Shown here piece by piece: positions 35,625 to 42,861 of a stretch of DNA of 45,614 nucleotides. This stretch comes from an uncultured Clostridium sp. (GTDB lineage Bacteria; Bacillota; Clostridia; Oscillospirales; Acutalibacteraceae), in assembly GCA_902471875.1 (NCBI GenBank), contig CABRLN010000017.1, forward strand, positions 1-45,614. The letters run 5' to 3'. A program made the position numbers and the translations under genes. Each line of letters begins with the position of its first letter. Positions within the stretch are counted from its first letter, which is position 1. Under the pieces are notes generated by a model that did not search any database, was not told the DNA's origin, and was given only the letters and a program-made list of their open reading frames with translations.

Positions 35625-35699
35625 TTATGCCTTGTAACAACACGCAAGTACCCCACCTATGGAAAACATATTACCTGTAATGCAAATAATATCCGCCAT
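35625..35699 (-). CDS. 24-aa leader peptide of the purine operon
   Basis: An open frame of 24 codons begins with MADIICITGN and ends in CCYKA. It has a consensus GGAGG (35712-35708) 8 nt before ATG, so it should be translated. It contains three Cys (6, 20, 21) and three Gly. Its stop lies 4 nt before the terminator-like hairpin, so a ribosome at the stop would cover the hairpin's 5' arm. This suggests a cis-acting attenuation peptide for purE-purD. The role is inferred. Confidence 0.6.
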   Translation of the reverse strand: MADIICITGNMFSIGGVLACCYKA

Positions 35700-35731
35700 T
35701 GGGAATACCTCCGTGTAATGTCATTACTTAT

Positions 35732-35760
35732 ATTTTATTGCATTTTACTTATAATTTCAA
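35732..35760 (-). promoter_or_regulatory. promoter of the purine operon
   Basis: Minus strand: -35 TTGAAA (35760-35755), 17-nt spacer, -10 TAAAAT (35737-35732). The transcript would start near 35725 and have a leader of about 190 nt. An inverted repeat (ATTACAAAA at 35774-35782, TTTTGTAAT at 35794-35802) lies just upstream of the -35 and could bind a regulator. No purine riboswitch aptamer was recognised. Confidence 0.7.
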
Positions 35761-35882
35761 CCATTTTTCGATTATTACAAAATTTATAACGGGTTTTGTA
35801 ATATTTTACCATCTGTTACTATTCCAACAGCTTTATTTTTCAGCAATTGTTACAATCAATATTATGTCCTCTATACTTAAAT

Positions 35883-36029
35883 TCAGTATATAAAAGTAGC
35901 AAAATTGAAATTACAATTATCAAAAAGAAATAGCAAATATATAAAAGGCAAAACTCCAATAATCAGTAATACCAAAGCTATAACATAATTTTTAATTTTA
36001 GTACTTATGTTTAAAGTAGTTCCTTTCAT
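35883..36029 (-). CDS. small single-pass membrane protein (48 aa)
   Basis: An open frame of 48 codons starting 18 nt after the SPFH stop, with AAAAGG 9 nt before ATG. A polar N-terminus with four lysines (positions 2, 11, 13 and others) precedes one hydrophobic helix of about 22 residues (about 15-36), with a short Asn/Phe-rich tail. It could be a small partner of the SPFH/NfeD pair. No family is recognised; a chance frame is not excluded. Confidence 0.5.
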   Translation of the reverse strand: MKGTTLNISTKIKNYVIALVLLIIGVLPFIYLLFLFDNCNFNFATFIY

Positions 36030-36047
36030 ATTTAAATGCCTTTTAGG

Positions 36048-36968
36048 TTATTTGCCATTATTCGCAGAAACATCGTCATTATGGAAAATTTCTTTAACTG
36101 ATGTTGCAAGACCTGCCAATGACTGAATTTCTGACGGAATAATAATTTTAGTAGCCTTACCGTCGGCAGCCTTTTGGAATGCCTCAAGACTTTTAAGTGC
36201 AATAACCTTTTCATTTGGTGCTGCTTCATTTAACATTTTTAATGCGTCAGCATAAGCCTGCTGTACACTTCTGATGGCTTCGGCTTCACCCTGTGCTTCA
36301 CGAATTTTTCTTTCTTTAATAGCATCAGCTTGTAAAATTGCTGATTGCTTGTGACCTTCAGCAACAAGAATTTCACTTTCTCTTTGACCTTCAGCCTCAA
36401 GAATTCTTGCACGACGCTCACGCTCAGCTTTCATCTGCTTTTCCATTGATTCTTGAATTTCTCTTGGAGGCAAAATGTTCTTAAGCTCAACTCTGTTTAC
36501 TTTAATGCCCCATGCATCTGTTGCTTCATCAAGAATAACACGAATTTTTGTGTTGATAACATCTCTTGATGTAAGTGTGTGGTCAAGTTCTAACTCACCA
36601 ATAATGTTTCTTAATGTGGTAGCCGAAAGATTTTCTATAGCTGAAATAGGATTTTCAACACCATAAGTATATAGCTTAGGGTCTGTAATTTGAAAATAAA
36701 CTACAGTATCAATCTGCATTGTTACATTATCTTTTGTGATAACAGGCTGTGGCGGAAAATCAACTACCTGCTCTTTTAAAGATACTTTTCTTGCTATTCT
36801 GTCAATAAAAGGTATTTTCCAATGCAAACCTGTACCCCATGATTGATAGTATGCTCCTAAACGCTCAATTACATATGAATGTGCTTGCGGCACAACTTTG
36901 ACATTTTTGATAAACACCAAAATTGCAAGAATTGCAATAATAATAATAACTAAAAATAGTAAATCCAT
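36048..36968 (-). CDS. SPFH/band-7 membrane protein (stomatin/QmcA-like)
   Basis: A 306-aa membrane-anchored scaffold. An N-terminal TM helix (about 3-20) is followed by the band-7 domain (about 22-180) and a long charged coiled coil rich in Glu/Ala/Arg (about 185-240). The family forms large oligomeric cages at membranes and often works with NfeD proteins and proteases such as FtsH. Here the NfeD gene lies directly upstream. SD AAGGAG before ATG. Confidence 0.92.
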   Translation of the reverse strand: MDLLFLVIIIIAILAILVFIKNVKVVPQAHSYVIERLGAYYQSWGTGLHWKIPFIDRIARKVSLKEQVVDFPPQPVITKDNVTMQIDTVVYFQITDPKLYTYGVENPISAIENLSATTLRNIIGELELDHTLTSRDVINTKIRVILDEATDAWGIKVNRVELKNILPPREIQESMEKQMKAERERRARILEAEGQRESEILVAEGHKQSAILQADAIKERKIREAQGEAEAIRSVQQAYADALKMLNEAAPNEKVIALKSLEAFQKAADGKATKIIIPSEIQSLAGLATSVKEIFHNDDVSANNGK

Positions 36969-37034
36969 AGTTTTCTCCTTGTTTTCAATATTTTAATTGT
37001 TTTAAATGCATAATAAGTTAATATACTTAATTTA

Positions 37035-37493
37035 TTATTTTGTTACACTTACGGGTGTAACAACCATTTTTACACCTTCTATTTTATTAACTGTAACCAT
37101 AGTACCAACAGGAAGAACCTCATTAGTAGTTGATTTTGCAGACCATACTGAACCTTCAACCTTTACCTGACCAAGTGCTTCATCATTATTAACATCTACA
37201 ATAACCTCTGCAATCTTACCTATGTATCTGTCACTGTTAGTAGCAACATTACTGTTTTTCTGTTTAAATCTTCGGGCAAGAGGCCGTGTTACAGCAAGAC
37301 ATATTATCGATGCAATTACAAAAACAGCAAGCTGTATAATTAAATTGTCAGTAAACACTGCAATCACAGCAGTGACAACAGCACCTAATGCAAACCATAT
37401 AGAAACCAACTGTGTTGTGCAGCCCTCTATAATAACGGCAATTACCGCTATTGCTATCCAAAAAAACGGCAATGTAAAAAAATCAACAGCCAT
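37035..37493 (-). CDS. NfeD family membrane protein
   Basis: A 152-aa short-form NfeD protein. Three or four TM helices in the first 85 residues are followed by a C-terminal OB-fold domain (about 95-150; IGKIAEVIVDV...GQVKVEGSVWSA). There is no ClpP-like protease domain. I choose the ATG reading MAVDFFTL, with AAGGAG 9 nt upstream; the longer frame runs through the SD. Paired with the SPFH gene. Confidence 0.9.
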   Translation of the reverse strand: MAVDFFTLPFFWIAIAVIAVIIEGCTTQLVSIWFALGAVVTAVIAVFTDNLIIQLAVFVIASIICLAVTRPLARRFKQKNSNVATNSDRYIGKIAEVIVDVNNDEALGQVKVEGSVWSAKSTTNEVLPVGTMVTVNKIEGVKMVVTPVSVTK

Positions 37494-37690
37494 ACCCTCC
37501 ATCTCCTTTCTTTTAGCTAAATATATATTATTCAGCTCAAACATACAATAACATATTAACTATTGTTAGTCAATATACAGATTTGTAATTAAGCTGTTAA
37601 AAATCCTTTACCAAATATAGACAAAAAATTATAATAATATTACACCTATTACAAACATATAATTAACTAAAAAAGCAAGGAGTGTAATAT

Positions 37691-37954
37691 ATGGATATTA
37701 AAACGATAGCCGGAATTATACTGGGGGCAATTGTATTTTTTGCTATATTATATGCAATAAAAAGCAGTAAAAACCCTTTTAAACGTTCTGTAACAACCGT
37801 TGCAACAGGGCTTGTTTCTTTGGCAGCAGTAAACATTGCCGGTATATTTACCGGCGTTTATATTCCTGTTAGCGGCTTAAGCATTTGTGCAAGTGCTGTT
37901 GGCGGAATACCCGCCGTTACCGCTATGCTTATTATTGACACTTTTTTTAAATAA
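37691..37954 (+). CDS. bofA: BofA-family (pro-sigma-K processing inhibitor-like) protein
   Basis: An 87-aa membrane protein. The N-terminal TM helix (about 5-23) is followed by the family region with NIAGIFTGVYIPVSGLS and GGIPAVTAML. In B. subtilis, BofA holds the SpoIVFB protease inactive during sporulation. Its presence fits a spore-forming lineage, although BofA-like proteins also occur where the sigma-K checkpoint is not known. AAGGAG precedes ATG. A -10 TATAAT with a weak -35 (TTTACC) lies 17 nt apart upstream. Confidence 0.85.
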   Translation: MDIKTIAGIILGAIVFFAILYAIKSSKNPFKRSVTTVATGLVSLAAVNIAGIFTGVYIPVSGLSICASAVGGIPAVTAMLIIDTFFK

Positions 37955-38581
37955 TTAAATAAAATCTTCTGTATTAAGCTGTGCTGAACTTATAATCTGC
38001 AATGCTGACTTTTTATCACCTGTCATAAGTGCAACAATAGCTTGATAAACAACATCAGTATTATTATAAAACACATTTCTTACAAGGCTTGCCTGTTCTG
38101 TGTCAGGCATATACATATTTACCTTTAACAGTGGATTATCTCCGTCGTTTACAGTACATTCAACATAAGTTTTATTATTTTCGCTGTGCAGTTTTACGCT
38201 GTTTTCTTGCTTTATGTCGTACTGGCGTAAATAGTTTTTGTAGTCTTTCAGAGTGCTTTCTTTAATTGCTTTTGGTAATTCGTCAGAAAGTGTGGTTACA
38301 ATAAACCTTCCTGAATCAGCCAAAATAAATAAATTGTCATTGTCATCACTTGCTGTAAGTTGACCATTTGCAACAAGCTCTGCAAAGCTGTGTGAAGCCT
38401 CAAAGTAGTTGGCGGCACCGCATTTTTGTAAAACTCCGCTGATAAAGTCAGAGGTTACAGCCTCTTGCGTTTCACTTAATAAATAGCATATTAACACCTT
38501 AATTTGCTCTGTGTCGTGCAAACCACCCGGTAAAACACCCTGGTTACTGTTACTTTCATTATATAAAATATCAAATGACAT
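37955..38581 (-). CDS. DUF4364 family protein
   Basis: A 208-aa protein with a winged-helix-like N-terminal region (TEQIKVLICYLL...) and a mixed alpha/beta C-terminal part; typical of DUF4364, widespread in Clostridia and of unknown role, perhaps transcriptional. The start is the ATG reading MSFDILYN with GGAGGTG upstream; a GTG 9 nt earlier lies in the SD. Its stop codon directly abuts the stop of bofA, with no terminator visible between them. Confidence 0.85.
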   Translation of the reverse strand: MSFDILYNESNSNQGVLPGGLHDTEQIKVLICYLLSETQEAVTSDFISGVLQKCGAANYFEASHSFAELVANGQLTASDDNDNLFILADSGRFIVTTLSDELPKAIKESTLKDYKNYLRQYDIKQENSVKLHSENNKTYVECTVNDGDNPLLKVNMYMPDTEQASLVRNVFYNNTDVVYQAIVALMTGDKKSALQIISSAQLNTEDFI

Positions 38582-38999
38582 ACGGCACACCTCCTGTATA
38601 TTTATTATAACATTTTTGACTTATATGTTCTACCCTGTGATGATATAATTAAAATAAATTTTAAAAATTTGCTAAATATTTTTTCTTTTATTAAAAAGTT
38701 AGTTACCAATCTTTTTTGATAAGTTATTGACTTCTTTTAAATAAGATGTTAAACTTTTATAGGTTAATTTTTGCTGTACATATTTATGCAGCATATCACA
38801 AAATTTAATATTTTAAATGCAAAACGACACATGTAGTGTTTAACACATAAATCTGATTACGGAACATTTAATGCTTGTTACTGCTAAAATTGATAAATTA
38901 TTTTTATCTCTGTAGCAGTTATATGCAAAATTTTCTTTTTAAAGATTTTTGGTTAAAGCTGAGCCTGTGTCGTTTTTTGCATGGAAAAGGAGTTTATTT
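38582..38999 (+). other. 418-nt stretch with promoter and nested-stem leader of the DUF2798 gene
   Basis: Plus strand: -35 TTGACT (38727-38732), 17 nt, -10 TAAACT (38750-38755). The leader of about 240 nt has a 14-bp outer pairing (TGCAAAACGACACA at 38818-38831 with TGTGTCGTTTTTTGCA at 38966-38981, two bulged bases). It encloses an inner hairpin (TTACTGCTA at 38878-38886, TAGCAGTTA at 38912-38920, one mismatch). The outer stem ends 5 nt before the SD AAGGAG. No known riboswitch class was recognised. Confidence 0.45.
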
Positions 39000-39602
39000 A
39001 TGCCAAGAAATCAATTTCAAAGAATGGTGTTCGCCTTTATTACAGTTGTTATAACTGTACACGCTTACGTATTTTTCAGCCTGTATGTTGTAAACGGCAA
39101 CACCCTAATGTCTATTAACGAAACAAACAGCGTATTAGGTGCCATAAACAAACAAGGCGGCATTTATATGTTTGGCAATTATATGCCAATATGGGTTGTA
39201 ATTGTTGTTGAATTTTGCCTCGCTTATTTTTTAGAAATTGTTATGGGAAGTCCTTGTTCGTTTAAGCTTGCCTGCAAAATTTTTGACCCACAAAAAACAC
39301 ACCCAGTTTTATTTGAAACAGCAATTATTTGTGCAACCGTTGGTTTAATGTGCCCTGCAATGAGCTTTATAGCTGCTTGGCTATACTATCCGTATTATGC
39401 AGGCTTTAATATTTTAACACTGATTGCAAACTGGATTAAGCTGGTATGCCTTAACTTTCCTTTTGCTTTCTTTACACAACTGTTCTTTTTCCAGCCCTTT
39501 GTTAGAAAAATATTTAAGCTTATTTTTGCAAAGGATATTAAAAACCGTCAACCACAGCAAGAAGCTATTCCTGCTGAAAAAGAACAACTTCAGCAAGCTT
39601 AA
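39000..39602 (+). CDS. DUF2798 membrane protein
   Basis: A 200-aa membrane protein with about five TM helices and a repeated DUF2798-type pattern (FAFITVVITVHAYVFFSLYVVNG; later MCPAMSFIAAWLYYPYY). The C-terminus is charged and Gln-rich. The start is the ATG reading MPRNQFQ with AAAAGGAG 7 nt upstream; the open frame extends further left without an SD. The function of the family is unknown. The last codons (CAA-GCT-TAA) lie inside a long inverted repeat shared with the convergent MATE gene. Confidence 0.87.
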   Translation: MPRNQFQRMVFAFITVVITVHAYVFFSLYVVNGNTLMSINETNSVLGAINKQGGIYMFGNYMPIWVVIVVEFCLAYFLEIVMGSPCSFKLACKIFDPQKTHPVLFETAIICATVGLMCPAMSFIAAWLYYPYYAGFNILTLIANWIKLVCLNFPFAFFTQLFFFQPFVRKIFKLIFAKDIKNRQPQQEAIPAEKEQLQQA

Positions 39603-39660
39603 TAAACAACAAGCCTGTCACGCAGAGAGTTACGTGACAGGCTTGTTGTTTATTAAGCTT
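39595..39660. terminator. perfect 28-bp inverted repeat, bidirectional terminator
   Basis: Left arm 39595-39622 and right arm 39633-39660 are exact reverse complements, with a 10-nt loop. The core is CAAGCCTGTCACG/CGTGACAGGCTTG with AT-rich flanks that give U-rich tails in both directions. Both arms contain the stop codon of the gene that reads into them. Confidence 0.9.
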
Positions 39661-41056
39661 TAATTTGTACCATATTATTTATAATTTTGCTATTTGCCCT
39701 TATCATAAACGTTAATGCTGCAACAAAAGCAACAAGCTCCGCTATGGGAAAAGCAAACCATATCATAAATTCGGCATTTTCAAAGGTTGAAAACAAAATT
39801 GCAAGTGGTAATACTATTACAAATAATCTTAATAATGAAACTACCAGCGAGCTTACACCGCAGCCAAGTGCCTGAAAAACACCCTGCAATGCTATATTTC
39901 CCCCTGCAAATAAAAAACCTGTTGCAATTATGCGACTGCCAGTTACACAAAGCTGTGCCGTGTGTTCTGACAACCCGAACATTTTCACTAAAGGATCAGC
40001 AAAAATTTCAAGCATTAAAACACCTATCACCATAACTACACTTGTATATATTAAACCGTATTTTATGCCTGTATTAACCCTGTTTTTGTCGTTCATACCA
40101 TAATTGAAGGATATTAAAGGTGTTATGGCATCACGCAAACCAAAACCTGCAAAAAATATAAATTGCTGTATTTTATAGAAAATACCATATGCCGTAACAG
40201 CCGTAACAGATACAGCACCAAAAATAATATTTACGCCATATGTCATAAATGACATTAGTGCCTGCATTATTATAGCAGGTAAACCAATTATATAAATTTC
40301 TTTAATAATGGAAATATCAGGCTTTAAATATTTAAAACCATTTTTAACTTCCTTATTTTTTACATAGTGAAATACCATAGCCAAAGCCATTGAAACAAAC
40401 TGTCCAATTACAGTTGCATAAGCTGCACCGGCAATGCCCATTTGCGGTACACCAAAGTAACCAAATATCATTATTGGGTCAAGAATTATATTAGTTACAG
40501 CACCGGCAATTTGTGCTATGGTAGAATATAATGATTTACCTGTTGACTGTAACAGTTTTTCAAAAATTGAGAACATAATAATTCCTAAAGAAAGCAAAGT
40601 ACAGATAATCAAATAAGTTTTCGCCATAGAAAAAATAAGTTCATCACTAGTTTGTGTATTAAGATAAAAATCAATACCCAAAATGCAAAAAATTAAAAAC
40701 AGAACATAAATTATTATTCCCAGTGTTACACCGTTGCCTGCTGCCATTGCTACCCTTTCAGTATTCTTTTGCCCAAGACACTTTGCTAACAATGCATTAA
40801 CTCCTACACCTGTACCTATACCAAAAGCTACAATAAGCATTTGTACAGGAAAAGCAAGTGTTAAAGCATTTACAGCATATTCGCCCATATGGCTGATTCC
40901 TTCTGCGTCAGGAATTCGTGCAACAAACATACTGTCAACTATATTGTAGCAAGCTTGTAAAACCATTGATAAAATCATAGGTATACCCATACTAAGCATT
41001 ACCTTTGGAATAGGCTTTGTGCCCATCTTATTCATTTTCTCTAATTCTTTATTCAA
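39653..41056 (-). CDS. MATE-family efflux transporter
   Basis: A 467-aa MATE antiporter with about 12 TM helices in two halves; the N-half motif PMILSMVLQACYNIVDSMFVARI and the internal repeat in the C-half are evident. It likely exports drugs or metabolites with sodium or proton exchange; substrates cannot be told. The start is TTG, 4-5 nt after AGGAGG; the first in-frame ATG (7 codons on) lacks an SD. Single-gene unit. Confidence 0.93.
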   Translation of the reverse strand: MNKELEKMNKMGTKPIPKVMLSMGIPMILSMVLQACYNIVDSMFVARIPDAEGISHMGEYAVNALTLAFPVQMLIVAFGIGTGVGVNALLAKCLGQKNTERVAMAAGNGVTLGIIIYVLFLIFCILGIDFYLNTQTSDELIFSMAKTYLIICTLLSLGIIMFSIFEKLLQSTGKSLYSTIAQIAGAVTNIILDPIMIFGYFGVPQMGIAGAAYATVIGQFVSMALAMVFHYVKNKEVKNGFKYLKPDISIIKEIYIIGLPAIIMQALMSFMTYGVNIIFGAVSVTAVTAYGIFYKIQQFIFFAGFGLRDAITPLISFNYGMNDKNRVNTGIKYGLIYTSVVMVIGVLMLEIFADPLVKMFGLSEHTAQLCVTGSRIIATGFLFAGGNIALQGVFQALGCGVSSLVVSLLRLFVIVLPLAILFSTFENAEFMIWFAFPIAELVAFVAALTFMIRANSKIINNMVQIKA

Positions 41057-41173
41057 TTTTCCTCCTTTTATTACGGACTATTTAAATCTGTGTGTAGATA
41101 GATTATGTAATTTATAACCGATTTTAATAATCCACGGAACTTTTACGGAAAGCTGCCATAACCATATTAGAAC

Positions 41174-41215
41174 AAAAAAAGAAAGCGTAAGCCCAAAATC
41201 TGGACTTACGCTTTC
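41174..41215 (-). terminator. terminator of the lipoprotein gene
   Basis: On the minus strand, GAAAGCGTAAG pairs with CTTACGCTTTC, extended by a partial inner stem, and is followed by TTTTTTTG. Confidence 0.9.
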
Positions 41216-41265
41216 GCTACTCGACTTTATTATGTTAACACAAATTATTTATTTTGTCAAAGTAA

Positions 41266-42615
41266 TCATGCTTTTTTAGTTGTAGCATGTTCTGTTTTTT
41301 GAGCTGTAGCAGATTCGTCTGACACTTTTGAAGAAGCTTCTTTTGTAGCATCTTCTTCATTGCTTTCTGTTGTTTTTTCAGTAGCTTTCTCTGTTGAACT
41401 TTCAGTAGTCTTTTCATTTGAAGAATCGCTCTTGATTTCATTAAAATCTTTGTCATAGCTTACTGTTGTATAGCCTGAATCAACAAACTTCTGGTTAAGT
41501 TCATTTAAATCAACATAGTTGACTGCTGAATAATAGATATAGTTGTCAACAATCTTGTTGTCTGCAGTAATTTTCAGCGCACTTGACATTATTGCCATGT
41601 ATGTAACACCTGTATCTGTTTCATTTTTCTTCATTGCTGTTGCACCATCATCAACATAAGTCTGGTCAGAATCTGTTCGCTTAACCTTATTGGTTACCTT
41701 ATAAACAGCAACTAAACCATTGTTGTCAATATCGTCTTTTTCATAAGCATATACATAATTAACTAACTCTGCCTTTGCAGTATAGTCAAATCCATACGAA
41801 GATAAATCTCTCTTTTTTCCACTTTCAAATTTGTAATCAAGGTAAGCAAGATCGTACTCAGAATCAATTTCGTCATCTAGCTTATCCTTCATATCTTTAG
41901 CAATACTAGTACAATCGACTCCTTCAAGAGTTGTTTTGGCTCCGCTTAAGCCTTCAACTGTAAACGTCTTTTCTTCTTCCTTCAAGAAATAACCTTTATC
42001 TTCAAGATTACCAAATGCGTTTACCACTACAGTAACCTTGTCGCCATTTGAAAGATTGTATCTTTCTCCATCAATCTCAAAGTAAACATTATTTTTTACT
42101 TCCTTCGGACAACTATCTGTGTTTATGCTAACATAACCACTGCCATTGTCGCCGGAAAATTCAACCTTTACCTTGGCAAATGCGTCAAGCTCAACACCTT
42201 CAGGAAGCTCTGCAACAGTACATTCAATATCAGTATTAGACAGTGTAACTCCTAATTCTTGAGCTTTATCAATATCATATTCAGTCTTTACAGTAAATTT
42301 GTCACCGTTTGATAAAGAACCGTTTTTAGATTCATCTTCCATTTTAAATTTCATAGCAGACAATAAATTGTAAACTTCAGAGTAATTATCATTACTTGAA
42401 ATTGAATTTAGCGCATAACCAATATTATTATTATTAACGCTAAGCTCTACCTTACCATGACCATTACAACCGGAAAAATTAACATCCAGCAAATAGTTAC
42501 CCTTTACATCAATAGTAGTTCCGCTGCAACCTGATATAATAGCTGCTGTTGACAGAATAACTAAAGCCATAACAAAGTAAGGAAGCTTCTTGATAGTGGT
42601 TTTAAAATTTGTCAT
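41266..42615 (-). CDS. predicted surface lipoprotein with a Thr/Glu/Lys-rich tail
   Basis: A 449-aa protein with a lipoprotein signal: TM stretch about 11-28 and lipobox IISGC with Cys30 as the lipidation site. The body has two related beta-type modules, each with a SGxNGxG loop (near 48 and 155) and SNGDKFTV/SNGDKVTV-like segments. The last ~50 residues are low-complexity Ser/Thr/Glu/Lys/Ala. I do not recognise a family. It is likely exposed at the cell surface. GGAGAGG-like SD before ATG; single-gene unit closed by a strong terminator. Confidence 0.8.
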   Translation of the reverse strand: MTNFKTTIKKLPYFVMALVILSTAAIISGCSGTTIDVKGNYLLDVNFSGCNGHGKVELSVNNNNIGYALNSISSNDNYSEVYNLLSAMKFKMEDESKNGSLSNGDKFTVKTEYDIDKAQELGVTLSNTDIECTVAELPEGVELDAFAKVKVEFSGDNGSGYVSINTDSCPKEVKNNVYFEIDGERYNLSNGDKVTVVVNAFGNLEDKGYFLKEEEKTFTVEGLSGAKTTLEGVDCTSIAKDMKDKLDDEIDSEYDLAYLDYKFESGKKRDLSSYGFDYTAKAELVNYVYAYEKDDIDNNGLVAVYKVTNKVKRTDSDQTYVDDGATAMKKNETDTGVTYMAIMSSALKITADNKIVDNYIYYSAVNYVDLNELNQKFVDSGYTTVSYDKDFNEIKSDSSNEKTTESSTEKATEKTTESNEEDATKEASSKVSDESATAQKTEHATTKKA

Positions 42616-42787
42616 TTTATACCTCTCCTTAATATATTTTAATTACAAAAGAATTATATCAAATTATTTTTACAGTTACAATACATAAAATACTTTTTGT
42701 TTGTTTTTGTCAAAAGCTGCGGATTTATAGGGCAAAATATATTTATTGTACTATCGAATTATATGTTTTTAACAAATACAAAATACA

Positions 42788-42833
42788 TAAAAACCCACAT
42801 GATTATGCAATGTATGATGCTAACCATATGGGT
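42788..42833 (-). terminator. terminator of the clp gene
   Basis: On the minus strand, ACCCATATG pairs with CATGTGGGT (one G:U) around a structured loop, followed by TTTTATG. It lies about 30 nt after the clp stop. Confidence 0.7.
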
Positions 42834-42861
42834 AGAATTATTTTATGCTATGCCGATGTTA

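Noticed and set aside
35539..35731. Purine riboswitch in the purE leader
   Set aside because: The expected aptamer core (conserved P1 flanks, TATGG-like and TCTACC-like segments) is not visible. The hairpin near 35600 is explained as a terminator after a short reading frame.
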